From Rotaria macrura (Eukaryota; Rotifera; Eurotatoria; Philodinida; Philodinidae): a stretch of DNA of 64,000 nucleotides. Below, piece by piece: positions 24,479 to 38,504 of this stretch. The DNA lies in NCBI GenBank assembly GCA_900239685.1, contig OENT01000037.1, forward strand, positions 1-64,000, written 5' to 3'. Made by a program: the position numbers and the translations under genes. The first letter of the stretch is position 1; each line of letters opens with the position of its first letter. The notes beneath the pieces are model-generated. The model made no database searches and was not told where the DNA came from. It was given only the letters and a program-made list of their open reading frames with translations.

Positions 24479-26683
24479 ATATTTCTAATGAATATATAAC
24501 AACATGAATCTCATAGATCGATCACATAGATAGATTATCGGTTTGGTTTTTTCTTTTATGGTTGACCATAATCACTATTAACTATTGTCGCACATACAAT
24601 GAACTGAATACTTGTCTAATGACTTAACTTGTTCGAAATATAACTAATCCATTTTGAGCTTTCAACAAGAACTTTTCAAAAAAACTTTTTACATATCTAA
24701 GTTTGATTATAGAAGTTCTAGGACGTTTCTGCAGATTCATTAAAATCTGTACACAGAACAAAACAAAGATCATCTTATCAGGCAATACTCTCGTCTCCTT
24801 GAACTCGTGTGTCAGTGTTATTTTTTTTCCTTTTACACTCATCTATTCTAGGTGTGACCTCGGTCATGAGTCAATAAGGTTATTTTATCCAACGCTCTTT
24901 TTTAATTATTAAGTTACAATTACTGATATACATTTATATTTCACACCTATTTAGATGCAATGCAAAAAAGCTACATAGAAAATATTAGTATTGATAACCG
25001 AAACAGGCATTAGTTTAAGGTTGCATGATGATATTAATATCCAAGTCAACGTGAAAAATCCGTATTCTTCATTATAAGTAATTTTTACAGTAATTAATTC
25101 GTATTCATCATAAGAATTTTTGAGAAGATTTCCGTTTCGAACCTATCGTGCTTGAAAAAAATGCATCATTTTAATGAATCATCGGTCTTTAGATACAAAT
25201 GATGAATCTATTCATCGTTTAATCTTATTTCTGTCCTGCTACTAAATTAATCTAGCCTAAATCAAATTTATCTTTCAAAAACCATCTGCTATATATCATA
25301 GATCTAATTAGTAAGTATATTTGACAGAAATGAAAATGGTTCTCAATTTTAAAACTTCAACGTTCTTGTCAATTTTCACGGATTTCTCATTCACATCGTC
25401 GTTGAACAGAAAGGTGTTTGATCTGATCTCAACTTGTCTGGTTCTACTGACCAATGGCACGTTCATCTCGACTGCTTCTTAATAATATCATTACATTTCA
25501 ATGAAATATCGTATACCGATACTAATTACATTGCGTTGTCGAAGAAATCCTAAAAACGGTATCGACGCATTTCAAAATTTATCTCAATAATTCAAGTTTG
25601 AGTATTATGATCTTTCAGCGATTTTTGATATGAAGAAAAATTGATTATTTGAAATTCGACTTGAGATCTTATTCATTTATAAATTCAAGCTACAACAGTA
25701 CTGAATAAAAAATTTGAAAATTTTTTAATGAAGTCTCTTCCAGATATGAGATATTCAAGATCTAAATCTATTTACATTACGTGCGTAATAAACATGAATT
25801 TTCGACATTTTGAAGAGACTTTTATGAATCACTGTTCATTTATTCAACGATAATATCTTTTAAAATCAAACTATTAAAATTTCAACGACTAAGACGAATG
25901 TCATTATGAGAAACTATCCTTTTATTTTATTTTTTCATCAAGACGATCTGCAAAAGCTGCTAACAAAGATTCAGTAAAAATCAGAGGGAAGCAGATCGAG
26001 AATGATCCCTAGTTAGTCATATCTGGCTATACTACTTGTATCAAACTAACCGACACAATTACAGGCTTGATATTTAAATTAGAATTATTTTCCTCCTAAA
26101 TTTGTGATTTTTCAGCGACAGTTTGATATTGAAAATACTGGCATTTTTTGACATCTAAAATATGTAGATGGATGTTTTGTCATATGTGAGTGTGCGGGTG
26201 TATATCTTTATGAACGTGGATAGATACGTCAATCAAATCAATATCTTTTATTATTTATTCAATGAAAAACTGAATGCACGCTTAAAACTACTTGCTACAG
26301 TTCTTGATTTAATTAATTTCAATGGTTGGTTATCTCCTGTGATGAAAATTCTAGTTGCAAGAGCCGATTTTTGATTTTTTTTTAAACGGTAACAATAATT
26401 AAATTTATATTCCAACATATTTTTCTACAGAAAAATTTTCGATTGTGTTAAAGGTAATAATTTATTCGAATCATATGAAATCGATGACAAATAGTAAAAA
26501 TTATTTTGCATTCGATTAAAAGACATTTACAATGCAGAAAAAAACAATTGCACTTCAATTTATTAGATTAGATAAATAGTATATTTTTTTAATGCATAAT
26601 TGTCAATGAAAAGAAAAAGACAACAATAGTAACATTCTAGAAATCAATTCTGTCGCATTAGTAGATGTAACACACATTGAGAA
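24479..26683. other. Intergenic, nothing recognised
   Basis: AT-rich DNA between the tentative secreted-protein frame and the 3' end of FERRY3. ORFs such as 26168-26374 have no recognised content. Confidence 0.45.
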
Positions 26684-29600
26684 TTAAAACTGTAATGTTA
26701 CTGTTCGTGATTCTCGAAAGATCGTAGGTACAAGATCAGCCAATTGAAAAAATGTTTGATCAAGTAAATTCTTAAAAAGAAACGTACGCTACATTAAATA
26801 ATAACAACTAAAATCGAAAAATTTACTTTCGGTACAACAAGTTGGATAGTCGAACATCGATTAGTACCCCATGTGCCCATTTCCATCATAAAACCTTTGA
26901 GACATTTTAATACCAATTCGGTTCGTTTCATAACCCAAGGTATTGTCATTTCCTATTGATCAAAAAAGAAGATGACATTTTAGTTAGAGAAAAAAACACA
27001 AAGCTATTACGATCGTTAATATTTACTTCTGTCATATCATGAGTAAGCAATAATGGTAATGTTAATGTTGTTATATCATGTTTGCAACATTCTTTCAATA
27101 TATTTCGCAGACCAAACAGAGAAGCATGACGTGAAGTTATGTCTAACGATGAACGTAAAGCACTATCATCAACTACCAGATGATAAACAACATGTACTTC
27201 TGATAAATTTGAATGACGTGTTACATAAAAATCACCCACGGAACATAAATATTCATCCTATAAAACACAGCGGAACAGAAAAACTTACTGTATGAACAAA
27301 AACCATGATTTTGAATTTCTTACATCAAGTATCGTACGAAGGAGTTTAAAACCACTTTCTAACATAACTAGAAGTTTTCTTAAAAGTTTAACTTGTCTTC
27401 AGCCTAACTAGTAAAGTCAATGAAATTACCGCGAGAAGGAACATTTAGTATTTTCTTCATTGACAATTACAGTTGAAGGAGAAACCACCCAGGTCGAACA
27501 ATCGGATGGCACGTTCTTACAAAGATCGTATGTCTGATCATATCTGACCATATAAGATCCGATGAAAAAACGTACGCAAAATCGTCGTCTCTAACTTCTG
27601 ACCTACGATCGCATTAGGAGATTCCTGAAAGATTCTGTTACTCATGATATACCACAGTAATGTTTCAATAAAATTAATTATCTTTTCAAAATATTACTTA
27701 AAATTGTTAATGTAAATACAATGAAGCTAAGATCTTTCGAGGAAAACATAGTATGATCTGATGCAAGATCTCAGAGACGACGATTTGTTTTTAGATTCTT
27801 GAAAGACTTCGTCCATAGTGCAAGATCTTGCATGCACAAGATAAGATCTTATGCCAGACTTTTTGACCTAGGTACGCAGTTAATTTGGACTCACGAACAA
27901 TATTTTTAAATGTTCTAAAGATTTGAATTATGAAGACCTTGTACTAAACGTAACTCATGTTAAAACTAATGTTGAATAATTAACGATTCATCAATCTCTA
28001 AAGAAAAAACCACATATTTTCTCTTTATAAAACTTTGAAACAGCTGTTTTTCGAATGATCATAATTGAAGAATACCTAAGAAACATTTATATCACTCGAT
28101 TTTTAACAACTGAAAAATTGATGACATAACAAACAGATATTTCTAGTCGAGTTTGTATGATGATTAAGATTAGATCTCGGCGAAATTTAGACACTTATTA
28201 AAAAAACTGAATCAATGAGTGTTAAAAAGCACAGTTTCTGATTGGGAGAGCAAGATCTTATTCAACTTTTCAATAACAAGACTCTCTCTATAGGTCCCTT
28301 CGTACGTTCTAGATTTATCATCGAAAATAGCTGCCTTCCTCGTACTATTGAATAGTCACAACGATAGACTTTCATGATACGATGAACTCAAATCATCAGA
28401 AACTAGAAATGCCTCTATCATGATATTTTAGTTTAATGATCACTCTCCAGAAAATCTATAGATGAAATGAAATTTTGACATCCTACATGTTTTCAGGGTT
28501 TTTAAAGGAAAATCTTACTTGGTGAAATTCCTCCAGATTCCTCCCAAGATTTACAAAACTATTTTCAATTTCAACGAAACCAGGAAGGTTCGTCGAGAAT
28601 TTAATGCTGATTATTGAGATGCAAAAACAAGTGAAGACTTTATCGAGAAATGCCAGAGAAATGATGACATGATTTTTCTAGTCATGATAGCCAGAAAAAC
28701 AGGGTTTTTGCATTGTTTCTGTGATCTATCAACATTACGAATTTCTTTTGGAAACTGAGTGTGAATTCGAAGAGCACGATCAAAACTGTGCTAATATACA
28801 TTTTTAAAAGTTATTTTGCGTGAATCAGTATACCTCTGCCCTAGACAGAAAAAAGCACACTGAAAAAATGTCGATTTTTTCTTAACGCAAAATTGAAATT
28901 AACGGAAATAGTGATAAATATCATTTGATAGCGCGACAATTCCTCGATCGTACAATCTACTTGGCTTTCTAGAGAACTAAGGTTAGGGAGAAAAAAGCGG
29001 TAAAAACTGAAAGATCCTCATTAATTGTAGATATGGTCAATGTATTTCGATATTTGCTTGGGTCTGTCATGCTTAAACGTGACTTTAGACTCGAGAATCA
29101 TAATCAGCATAAAAACCTACATCGGTTAGTCCATTTCGATACGTTTCTAGTAGACTTGTCTTCGATCGTGTGAGCGATTGTGTATCTTATGCAAGTGTTT
29201 TCTCAGCATACCGGTTGCTATGTGGAGCAAGATCATCTTACATGTCGAATTTCTGCACTGAAAATGCTATTTAGATGTAGAAGCAGAATTTTATTTTTAC
29301 AATTAAATTTTCTCTGCTTTTAACTGCCTTGAAATGTTCAAGGTGCCATAGTCAGTATGAAAACCCATGCTTTATTATATTTATCATATTCTAGCTTAAT
29401 TTATTTTCAGAAGGTTCAGTCATCATGACTTGAGGGTGGGACGTTTTGGGAATGGTCATAAGTGGGATAGTTAGAATGCCTTGGACTGTTGCTGATTTCT
29501 ATTTCAGCTTTTGTACTGGTCCTTAAAAAAAACTAAGTGAGATGATTCAAAACTCTGCTTTTATACCTGCTATATCGAAAAACAACCCTCCTACCCATAG

Positions 29601-32600
29601 TGAGTTATCGTAGCCGCTTAGATTGCAGCGACCAAGGTGACACCAATGGTGGATTACAACTTAAATTCCTGTTCTCGGATAGAATTTCAAACGAATTGCT
29701 CAATTCTACGACGTTCCAGGATTTACATTCATTACCAGAGAAGAACGTTTCGAATTTATATGGGCTACAGCGTGATGGAAACACAGTGGGTAGAGAGATT
29801 TATCCATCATAGTCACTGATAGGGATATAACGCTCGCACCGGTCCACCGACCAGTGGTGGTGCATCCCCAGTCACTGAAGTAAAATACAACGTCCATAGC
29901 ATTGAGCAAAATAGCAGTGCCCCCGCTCATAAGTCACCTTTTGTTAGATTTGCTAGGTTTTCGAAAATTTTCAGTTTCATCGACAATATCTCTGATCTGT
30001 TCAATCAGTATTTCTACATTTAGTCTTAGAGCATCTGTTGCTCACCTGCAAAAGATACTGCAAAAAATCATCATTTTGATTACTTAAAGAACTTAAAAAG
30101 TGGATGGTTTTGGGATAAGCAATACCATAGACACTTAATTTAACACAACTTTGGTATTGCTTTTTCGCTATTCACACCACCGGGCTCCTTGTTCTCTTTT
30201 AGTTTGTGCACGAATGAGGATGAAAGACATTGAAAAATGGTTCATTATCTGATGATTCCGTAAAATTCATGGTTTTTATGCATTGTCATTTCTCATTTTC
30301 ATCACCGATAATCACTATTTCATATTCTTCCTCGTAAATGTGTGAGTAAGTCCTTATATGCAATGTTAATCTCAATATTTCTTTTTCCGAGCATGTTCGA
30401 TTGCTAATCTCGTACTTGAATCATTTATGCAACTGTGTGTGTGATGATATTCTGTGTAACTCCCTGATGAAGACTACCAGCTCTTTTTTTACTATTCTGT
30501 CTTCTCAAGGATGAGTTGGTTTTTAACCAATTTTCGCGGATCTGGAACGATCAATTGCATGAAAATAACATAGCATCGACATTGTCAATCAGTTTTCAAT
30601 ATAGAAAAACGCAGTTTGTAGAAACTCATTCGTTTAATCCCTGCAAATTTGTGTAAGAACAACAGGAAACTATCACATGCTCTTCTCCTCTGATAACACT
30701 TTTTAACCATCGAAACGATATCTACGGGATTCTCTGCTAGTGTGCTGTAGCAACGCCCCAAACCTACACCAATCATTTTTATATGAGTCACTCGGAATAC
30801 AAAGGCTCGATCACAAGTCAGACGCTCTTCATCGGTCCTTACTCAGACTACTCAAAACCAAAACAGCAGTGTAACGTAACCTAGAACGGGATTCAGGAGA
30901 ACTCCAAGGAATCCTAATAACCGCATTTATCGCCGTTCCAAAAATTTCCCCGCCCTAAAATCACGATAACTAAACCTTCTGAAAATCAATAGAGCAAGAA
31001 ATTGATCAATGCAATTCAGGGTGGGATTGCACACTCAACATGGTAAAATGGATAAATGAAGGCATATCACGGCCAGGGTCGTAGTCAGAACATTTTTAAG
31101 AGGCGTGCTCGCCAGCAGAGAAAATGATGGATCATGTGGATGATCATTTTGTCATTGTACTTCCCTTAAGACGTATTTTCTCATAAGTGAGTGCCCGCAT
31201 ACCAGGGGCAGCCCGCTGGCTCAACCCTTCAATACCCCGTAGCAACTCACTCGTAAAAATAATTCTGCTTCTACATCTAAATAGCATTTTCAGTGCAGAA
31301 ATTCGACATGTAAGATGATCTTGCTCCACATAGCAACCGGTATGCTGAGAAAACACTTGCATAAGATACACAATCGCTCACACGATCGAAGACAAGTCTA
31401 CTAGAAACGTATCGAAATGGACTAACCGATGTAGGTTTTTATGCTGATTATGATTCTCGAGTCTAAAGTCACGTTTAAGCATGACAGACCCAAGCAAATA
31501 TCGAAATACATTGACCATATCTACAATTAATGAGGATCTTTCAGTTTTTACCGCTTTTTTCTCCCTAACCTTAGTTCTCTAGAAAGCCAAGTAGATTGTA
31601 CGATCGAGGAATTGTCGCGCTATCAAATGATATTTATCACTATTTCCGTTAATTTCAATTTTGCGTTAAGAAAAAATCGACATTTTTTCAGTGTGCTTTT
31701 TTCTGTCTAGGGCAGAGGTATACTGATTCACGCAAAATAACTTTTAAAAATGTATATTAGCACAGTTTTGATCGTGCTCTTCGAATTCACACTCAGTTTC
31801 CAAAAGAAATTCGTAATGTTGATAGATCACAGAAACAATGCAAAAACCCTGTTTTTCTGGCTATCATGACTAGAAAAATCATGTCATCATTTCTCTGGCA
31901 TTTCTCGATAAAGTCTTCACTTGTTTTTGCATCTCAATAATCAGCATTAAATTCTCGACGAAATTTCCTGGCTTCATAGAATTCGGAGATGGTCGATGTA
32001 ACAGGGAGAGGAAGCTAGCAGAATCACCCTACTCTTATTATATGTGATTTTGTGTCAATGGTCATAAACAGTTTCAATTACACTGTGAGTCCGAAGAAAC
32101 CTACTAAGTTCCTGTTCGTGCTACCAAGACTCATTGATAGCTCTCATTGGAAATTGAACTGAAACACGCAACTAGCTATGTTTCATTGATAGTTCTACAG
32201 CTACAGTTTGTTATTAATATACTCTAAGTTTTTATTGTCATGAAGTCCAGATTTGTATACTTTATGTAGATGAAGGTTGTATAACAATTCACTCGTCGAA
32301 TAGCAACGACAGAAGTTTGATATCTAAAGGAACATGATCAAATCCGATCTGATGAACTATGGCTAAATTATGATCAGGCATTACTAGTTTTGATACATAA
32401 CATGATTTACTGAATATTGTTGTTACAACAATGCACATGAGTGTAATGACTTCTTATCTTTAAAAATATCGTATGCAGTGCTTTCCTCTTTTCTGAAATT
32501 CAAGTGCACAGTCGCCCCCCCCCCCATATCGTCAGGGGAGAATCATACGTCCTTGTTTGGATTAGAAATTCATTTTAATTTACTTCTAAACAATTATCAC

Positions 32601-35600
32601 TATGCTTGCTTGCTATTGAATGTGAATCAAGACTAGTCGATTCTTTCAGTCGTTTTTCATTCGCTTCTTTAAGACATTCTTCAATCGTTGATACTTGTTG
32701 TTCCAATGATGGAAAATGAAAATCAGTTGAACGTTCACATACAGTTGCGAATTCTGCACATATACATGAATAAGAAAGACATCATTATTTTGCGAACGAT
32801 AAGAAACTAAAATAAAATAACCTTCTTTTATATCACCAGTTGTCAAACGAGTTCTTTTCGGCACAAGAATAATGAGACCACAAAGTGAACTTGAATACAG
32901 TGACATAAGTGTTTGCAAACGTTGTGGTTCAAATAAAATTTTGTTACTATGTTTATACAAATAGAACACATGTATTTAACAGTTTAAATTAAATTATATG
33001 CTGTGTCGTACTCTTTCTTCTTGGTTCTTAAACGACAATAATCAAGCATATCACAGCGTATCAAACGTAGATTATACATGGACTTTAATTGAGCACCTAA
33101 ATCCAAGCATAAAATATTTCATAGAAGGATATCTGTCCATCAATACAAACTGACCGAGTTGTACAGTGTAACTGGTTTCGAGACGACGTTCAAGTAACGT
33201 TGTATCAGGTACAGCAATTACAACGGATAATGGTGATGGTGGAGTTGAGTGAAGACGTGAATATCTAAAATGTCAATGTCAAGTCTGATGTGGTTGTTAA
33301 ATCTGTTCTAACTAACCCTTTATGGCCGTTTGAATTTTGTAAACTATTTGATACTAAACTTTCTTCATGTAATTGCATGACACGTTCTTTAAATTGTTGT
33401 TTTTGACGATCTTTAGCTGATGTTATATTACTATTCCATTTTCCTTCGACAGACTGCAACAAAAGACTAGGTGACAATTGACATACAAAATAATAACTAG
33501 ATGAATTCGTGAAACATGATAACATAGATTATGATTTGGCTATTGTTACAAATCACTTGAACATTGTTGAATACTATCAATTTTGCGAGACATTTCTGTA
33601 TCATCGATGCTTCTCAGAAATGAATGTGTTCATTTTTGGCATTTACAGATGTGACATGAAACGTTTTTGAATCGTAAAATTCACAGTTCTCAAGAGAACT
33701 TCATCCAAGTTCTTTTTATTTTGAACTAACAGGAATTTTGATAAGCTTTGATTTTTTAGACGATATTTTGAATAAGAAAGATACATAAAATGAACGATTC
33801 AATGAGAATAATATTCTACAACTAAACGGACTCTGATTTCTCTGCAGATTTAGTAACTGTTCTCTTCAAAACCTCGTTGCCAAGAACTGATCAAATCAAA
33901 GAATTTAACTAGACTTTGTACATATGATAGAAGTTCGTTTTAATGTGAAACGAGCAGTGTTGAAATCAATGCTGCTGAGTCTATCAACTTCTCTGGGTGA
34001 ATATTTATCAAAACAGAAATACAACTCACGACTAATATGCATCGGGCTCGAGCAATTACATGTCAACAAAAATAAGGATATCTGGTACTAATAATTGAAG
34101 CAAATATCAACTAACAGTTATGTTAAACAGTATAGTATTATATTACATGTTTCTCTTAGGCATTACTAAATCAAAGAAGTCTTTTGAAATGGTAGTGTTT
34201 ATGTTTCTTAGAACTTTAAATTTTTCCACAACGAGCTCGCAGTATTTGATAGTAGCTGAACTATTACGGAATTCTCTGAATGAATGATTCATTTTGTCGG
34301 CAAAGAACTTCTTTCTTCAATTCCAATTTAACCGACGTGTAAAAAGTATTTGCTCATAGTATATTTTCGATTTTCTTTCAAATTTAGTGTGTAGAAGACA
34401 AGTAAAAGTAGTCAACAAGAATGACACTGCTATGCTCATTCTTCATATACGTATATGCAGATTTTTTCTTCGACTTAAAATCGATTCAGTAACAGCAAAA
34501 TTTGTTGGGGATGAAACCGGCATTCTGTAAAGCATACTGATTTGAAAAGTCTCAGAAACTATGTCTATTGATTTTTCGGACGTGTAACTGTAATTGAAGA
34601 GCATCAAAACCAGTTAGATAGAACGACCGTACTGCTCTTGTTAAATATATGGCTAGAAATTGATCATGATTTACAATGATTTAATTATAAAAAAATAAAT
34701 AAAAAGCTACCTTTTGTGTACAGTAAAAAACCTTTTTCTATGATGTGCAATATCTCAAAAACGGTATTTTCAGATATTTTTTCTTTTCTAGTTTTCTAGA
34801 GCATATCATACTCTATAAAAACATGTTTTCGAATCAATTATGATTTAAAAGAAATCAAAATCTAAAAAACTATTGTCTAAATTTTACGCTGAAGATGAGA
34901 TGGAAGTTGTTAAAGTGACTGGTTTTCTGAATTTCGATGCTTAAAATAGAATAGATTCTGATGTTTTTCCATGCCATTTTAGAATCGAAGTTTATTTTGC
35001 ATTTTGTAGAAGAACCTTTGTTCTACAAACTGGTGTATAGCAACTCTTACTTACGTTTGGAATTGAAATACATGTGATCAATATGTAGAAAAATGCACTT
35101 CATGAAAAATATTGCACAAACATCGGTTTTCGTTACCATCAAAAGATTGCCTCTTACTGAATCAACATTAAGTTGGGAAAAAATCTGAATATTCATGTAT
35201 GTAGAAAAAGAATAAATCTGTCATTCTAGTTTACTACTTTTGATTGTCTTCTAGAACCTGAAAATGAAGGAAAATTGAAGAAATATGTTGCGCACACACG
35301 TTTTATACAAAAGTTATGAATTAATAGTTTTAAATTTCTTCTATCCTGATATACAATTCTATTCAAATTGTGGAATATTTGTGGACAAATTTCAAAGAAG
35401 ACCAATATGTCAAGGACTCCAAATTGTTTTTTTTAGATGACTTCTGTTTTACTGGAACTCTCTTTGGTACACATTATTTGATCGGATTCGAAATTTATTG
35501 ATCATAAACGAGATTTGAGTCTTGATCATTAATATTCGTATAAGATCTTTTTCGATAGGACGAATTTCTTCGAGAGCAATGATCTACCTGTTTATCTTCC

Positions 35601-36327
35601 ATATGTTTTTGTGCAAGATTTCGAATATAGACATCAGGATATTTATCTGTTGGCTCATTAACAACTTCATGAATTTCCCGTTGATGTCTAGAGATAAAGA
35701 TACATTTTTAACCGAATATTTTTTTATATGTAGATTAATACAAACTTTAAATCAAGTTCTTGTAATAGTTTATCACGTTGTTTCAATAATTCTTCTATTT
35801 CACTTTGATATATATATTCCAATTGAAGGAGTATTTCATAATTAGTTCCTGTATGTAGAACATTTTGAAATGCATTTGAAAAAATATGTTCATCACTAGG
35901 TCGTTCGACATTATGTGTATGCATTTTACATTCCTAGTATAAGAAAGCAAAAGCAATGGGAAGTTAAGTTCATTTTTCGCGTGATTCAATAAGTATTAAC
36001 TTGAACAAGTTTAAACCAGTGATCAAGAATTGTTTGAACTTCACATTTTCCTTCGATAAAAGGTTGAACAGCTAATTGGGTAGTTTCATCAGCAACTATT
36101 TGAGTTTGTTCATTGAAAAATAAGCGAAGTGCTTCGTGTAATTCTGTAATAACAAACGATAAGAGACATGATCAAATAAAAGATTCATTTCAAGTACTTG
36201 GAAAAATAAAAACAGGTAATTGCCATTCATCCAGTAGACGATAAACATGTTCATTAATGCAAGCACTATTAGGAATGTTGAGTAACACTGTATGATCGGA
36301 ATATGTAAATGGGACTTTTTTTCCCAT
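26684..36327 (-). CDS. FERRY3: FERRY endosomal RAB5 effector complex subunit 3 (C12orf4 orthologue)
   Basis: Twelve exons encode 543 residues (the human protein is about 550): 36327-36198, 36143-36001, 35933-35746, 35687-35588, 33453-33317, 33264-33155, 33096-33012, 32946-32822, 32753-32584, 27257-27027, 26952-26827, 26770-26684. Every GT-AG junction keeps the frame. Family blocks include EGKWNS (about residue 190), [13 protein letters not shown] (about 270), [12 protein letters not shown] (about 350), [20 protein letters not shown] (about 403), [12 protein letters not shown], and HDMTEEMTIPW followed by [11 protein letters not shown]. Residues about 130-160 look coiled-coil. In mammals the FERRY complex binds RAB5-GTP on early endosomes and links mRNAs to them. 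Introns 4 (2.1 kb) and 9 (5.3 kb) are far longer than the rest; intron 9 hosts an inverted-repeat element. The ATG follows an AG with a pyrimidine tract at 36343. Confidence 0.93.
28581..31972. mobile_element. Long inverted-repeat (foldback) element inside FERRY3 intron 9
   Basis: Arms 28581-29300 and about 31253-31972 are inverted copies of each other, nearly identical over about 720 bp. They flank a 1.95-kb spacer. For example, the stretch at 29195-29300 reappears inverted at 31253-31370 with only a 2-bp indel. The spacer is somewhat richer in GC than the surroundings and has only short ORFs (for example 29600-29812 and 30585-30791), none recognised as a transposase. No clear target duplication is visible. 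High arm identity suggests a recent insertion or ongoing gene conversion. Splicing across it remains possible, since the flanking exons join in frame. Confidence 0.8.
32515..32525. repeat. Poly-C tract
   Basis: A run of 11 C in an AT-rich context, inside FERRY3 intron 9 close to exon 9. Confidence 0.9.
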
Positions 36328-36343
36328 TTAATTTTTTTCGATC

Positions 36344-38497
36344 TGAAAGAAATATTATAAAGTTCAATGCGTTCAAATTACACTGCGTTGTAAAAATTCT
36401 TCGATGTTTATTTATAGAAAAAAACAACAAAGGAACCGTCGAATAAATGAATTCTTACGATTGTTCATGCGTTTTAGTATTATGAATCACAGAGAAGATC
36501 CGTTCGATTCTAGAGCATGACGTAACCTAAATAGATTATTCTAAGAAGTAAATTCGTTGGTAAAATGGAATCAGTAATGATAAAAATAAAATAAATTAAA
36601 TCCATCTAGATTCATTAAATTATATTCAAAACGAAAATCCAAGCATTTTCCTATTGATAAAAACGAGATATTCTTTTTGGTTTTTTTCAATTAAAATTCA
36701 TTTCAGTTAATTTATCATGAACAATTACTGTCTAATTAGATAGATTGTTTTGACTATAGATGAATTTTCTATCTAGATTTCACAGTATTTTATATATTGA
36801 TTCATTAAAAACTTAGTACGATTGAAAATAAGTTCAAACACGTCGAAATCGATTACAGCAGTCTTCTAATCGACAGTTTACGTTGTCATAGACTGTTTGA
36901 CGAAGCACAAACGTCGATTGATCCATCAAGACTATGCACATTATTGAAAAGCTATTCTGTTTATGAAAAAAGATCTTGACAAAAGTTGATTGTAAAAATT
37001 TTCGATTCTGTGATTTTCTCTCTTCCTGGAAGTAGAATACCGGATTTCCTCGAATGTGAGGGTGAGAAAGATATAAAAGACAAGTTTTTGTCATGCCACA
37101 TCTTTCGCTAGAAAAAATAGAGTAAGTAATAATAAATTACATTCATTGAATTATGTCTCTGTGGAAATTTTCCAGTTAAAATCTACGAACAAATCATCCT
37201 GATCGGTACCAGGGCATTGAGCTGAGAAAAGAAAACATCGTTCCGTAAAATGCATTATGGCCGTAGGAATAAACTAACAATCTTAACTATTCTCAAGGTA
37301 TTCGTTGCTCAATACAATGTACATGGCTGTGAGCTGAACGCAATCAATCAGTTCATAGAGTTCCCGCATGAATTTCACTATCAGAAATTTGATCAGTGGA
37401 AGGATGGCTCAACTTTCATTTCCTTGTGCACTTCACTACATAAGGTTTTATACAAACTTCCGCATACATCTTTCAAGCGGATATGCTCATGGTTCAACTC
37501 AAGCACGTAAAAAAGCTAAAACTGAAAAGAAATTGAATCATGTAGTTTTTAATGCAATCTTAATTAAATTATCTAGAAAAAAAGAAGCAATTCATAGAAA
37601 AACTTGAGCAACGATTTACAAAATGTGTTTATTTGATTTTTATTTGCCAGACCATTAATTTGATTGAATCTATAAAAAGGAGAATAACAGAATCATATTC
37701 ATTACAACCAATGGTGATCTCACGACAAAGTTTGACCTGTTAGATGGGAATGTTTATTTATTTTTTGTTAGGGAATGAAGTATCTTCTTTGACGTGTATG
37801 ATTCATTCTTTTATCTTCTTGTGTTCGTTGACTCGATCAATCAACTGTTATCATATAAGTTCCTGCTTCTTGGCATATAGTTTTTTATCGACTTTTAAAA
37901 TAAAAGCTTCTGTTTTGTTTTAAAAAAACAAATCATTATGCTTAAAAGCGACATCTATATTCTGTGAGCATTTTGAACAAATATCGAGTAAATGGTCTTA
38001 AATTAAATTAAAAAATTTTTCTCGGTGAAGTTTTTCTTGATTTTCAAATTTAACTTTTTTTTTGTTTCAAATTTTAATTGAATCGATAAACAAATAAATA
38101 TTCGATCTACTATTGTTGTTGTTGTGATTTTACATATCTGCATTACTGCAATGTTTTGTATGTGTCTCTTTGTATCATTTTTATATTGGTCCGATCTATA
38201 GATAACTGCAAGCAGGATTTAATACATCTCAATTACCATGAAAAAAAAATCATGAAAAAAAATCTGTCCTATGGTTATTTCATTTAGAATGTTTTCCGCT
38301 TGATTGATCAAAAATTTTTTTCTCAGGCTATTCATTTGAAGGTAACTTTCATTTCATTATATTAGTTCCCAAGAAGCATGAGACTAGTAAATAAAACGTA
38401 AGTATTAATCTTTACGTTCGACTTATCATAATCTGAGTACTTCTATTCAGTGTTGTTTTCTGTTCATTACTAAATGATTGAATAGTTTTCTTTTTCA
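36344..38497. other. Divergent intergenic region between FERRY3 and the ankyrin gene
   Basis: About 2.2 kb separating two genes transcribed away from each other; it must hold both promoters. Small ORFs at 36834-37094 (-) and 37250-37607 (+) have no recognised domain and are not called. No TATA box is convincing against the AT-rich background. Confidence 0.45.
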
Positions 38498-38504
38498 GAA
38501 AAAA

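Noticed and set aside
31144-31371. 75-codon minus-strand ORF
   Set aside because: Most of it lies in the inverted arm of the intronic element and part is repeated at 29190-29290; repeat artefact.
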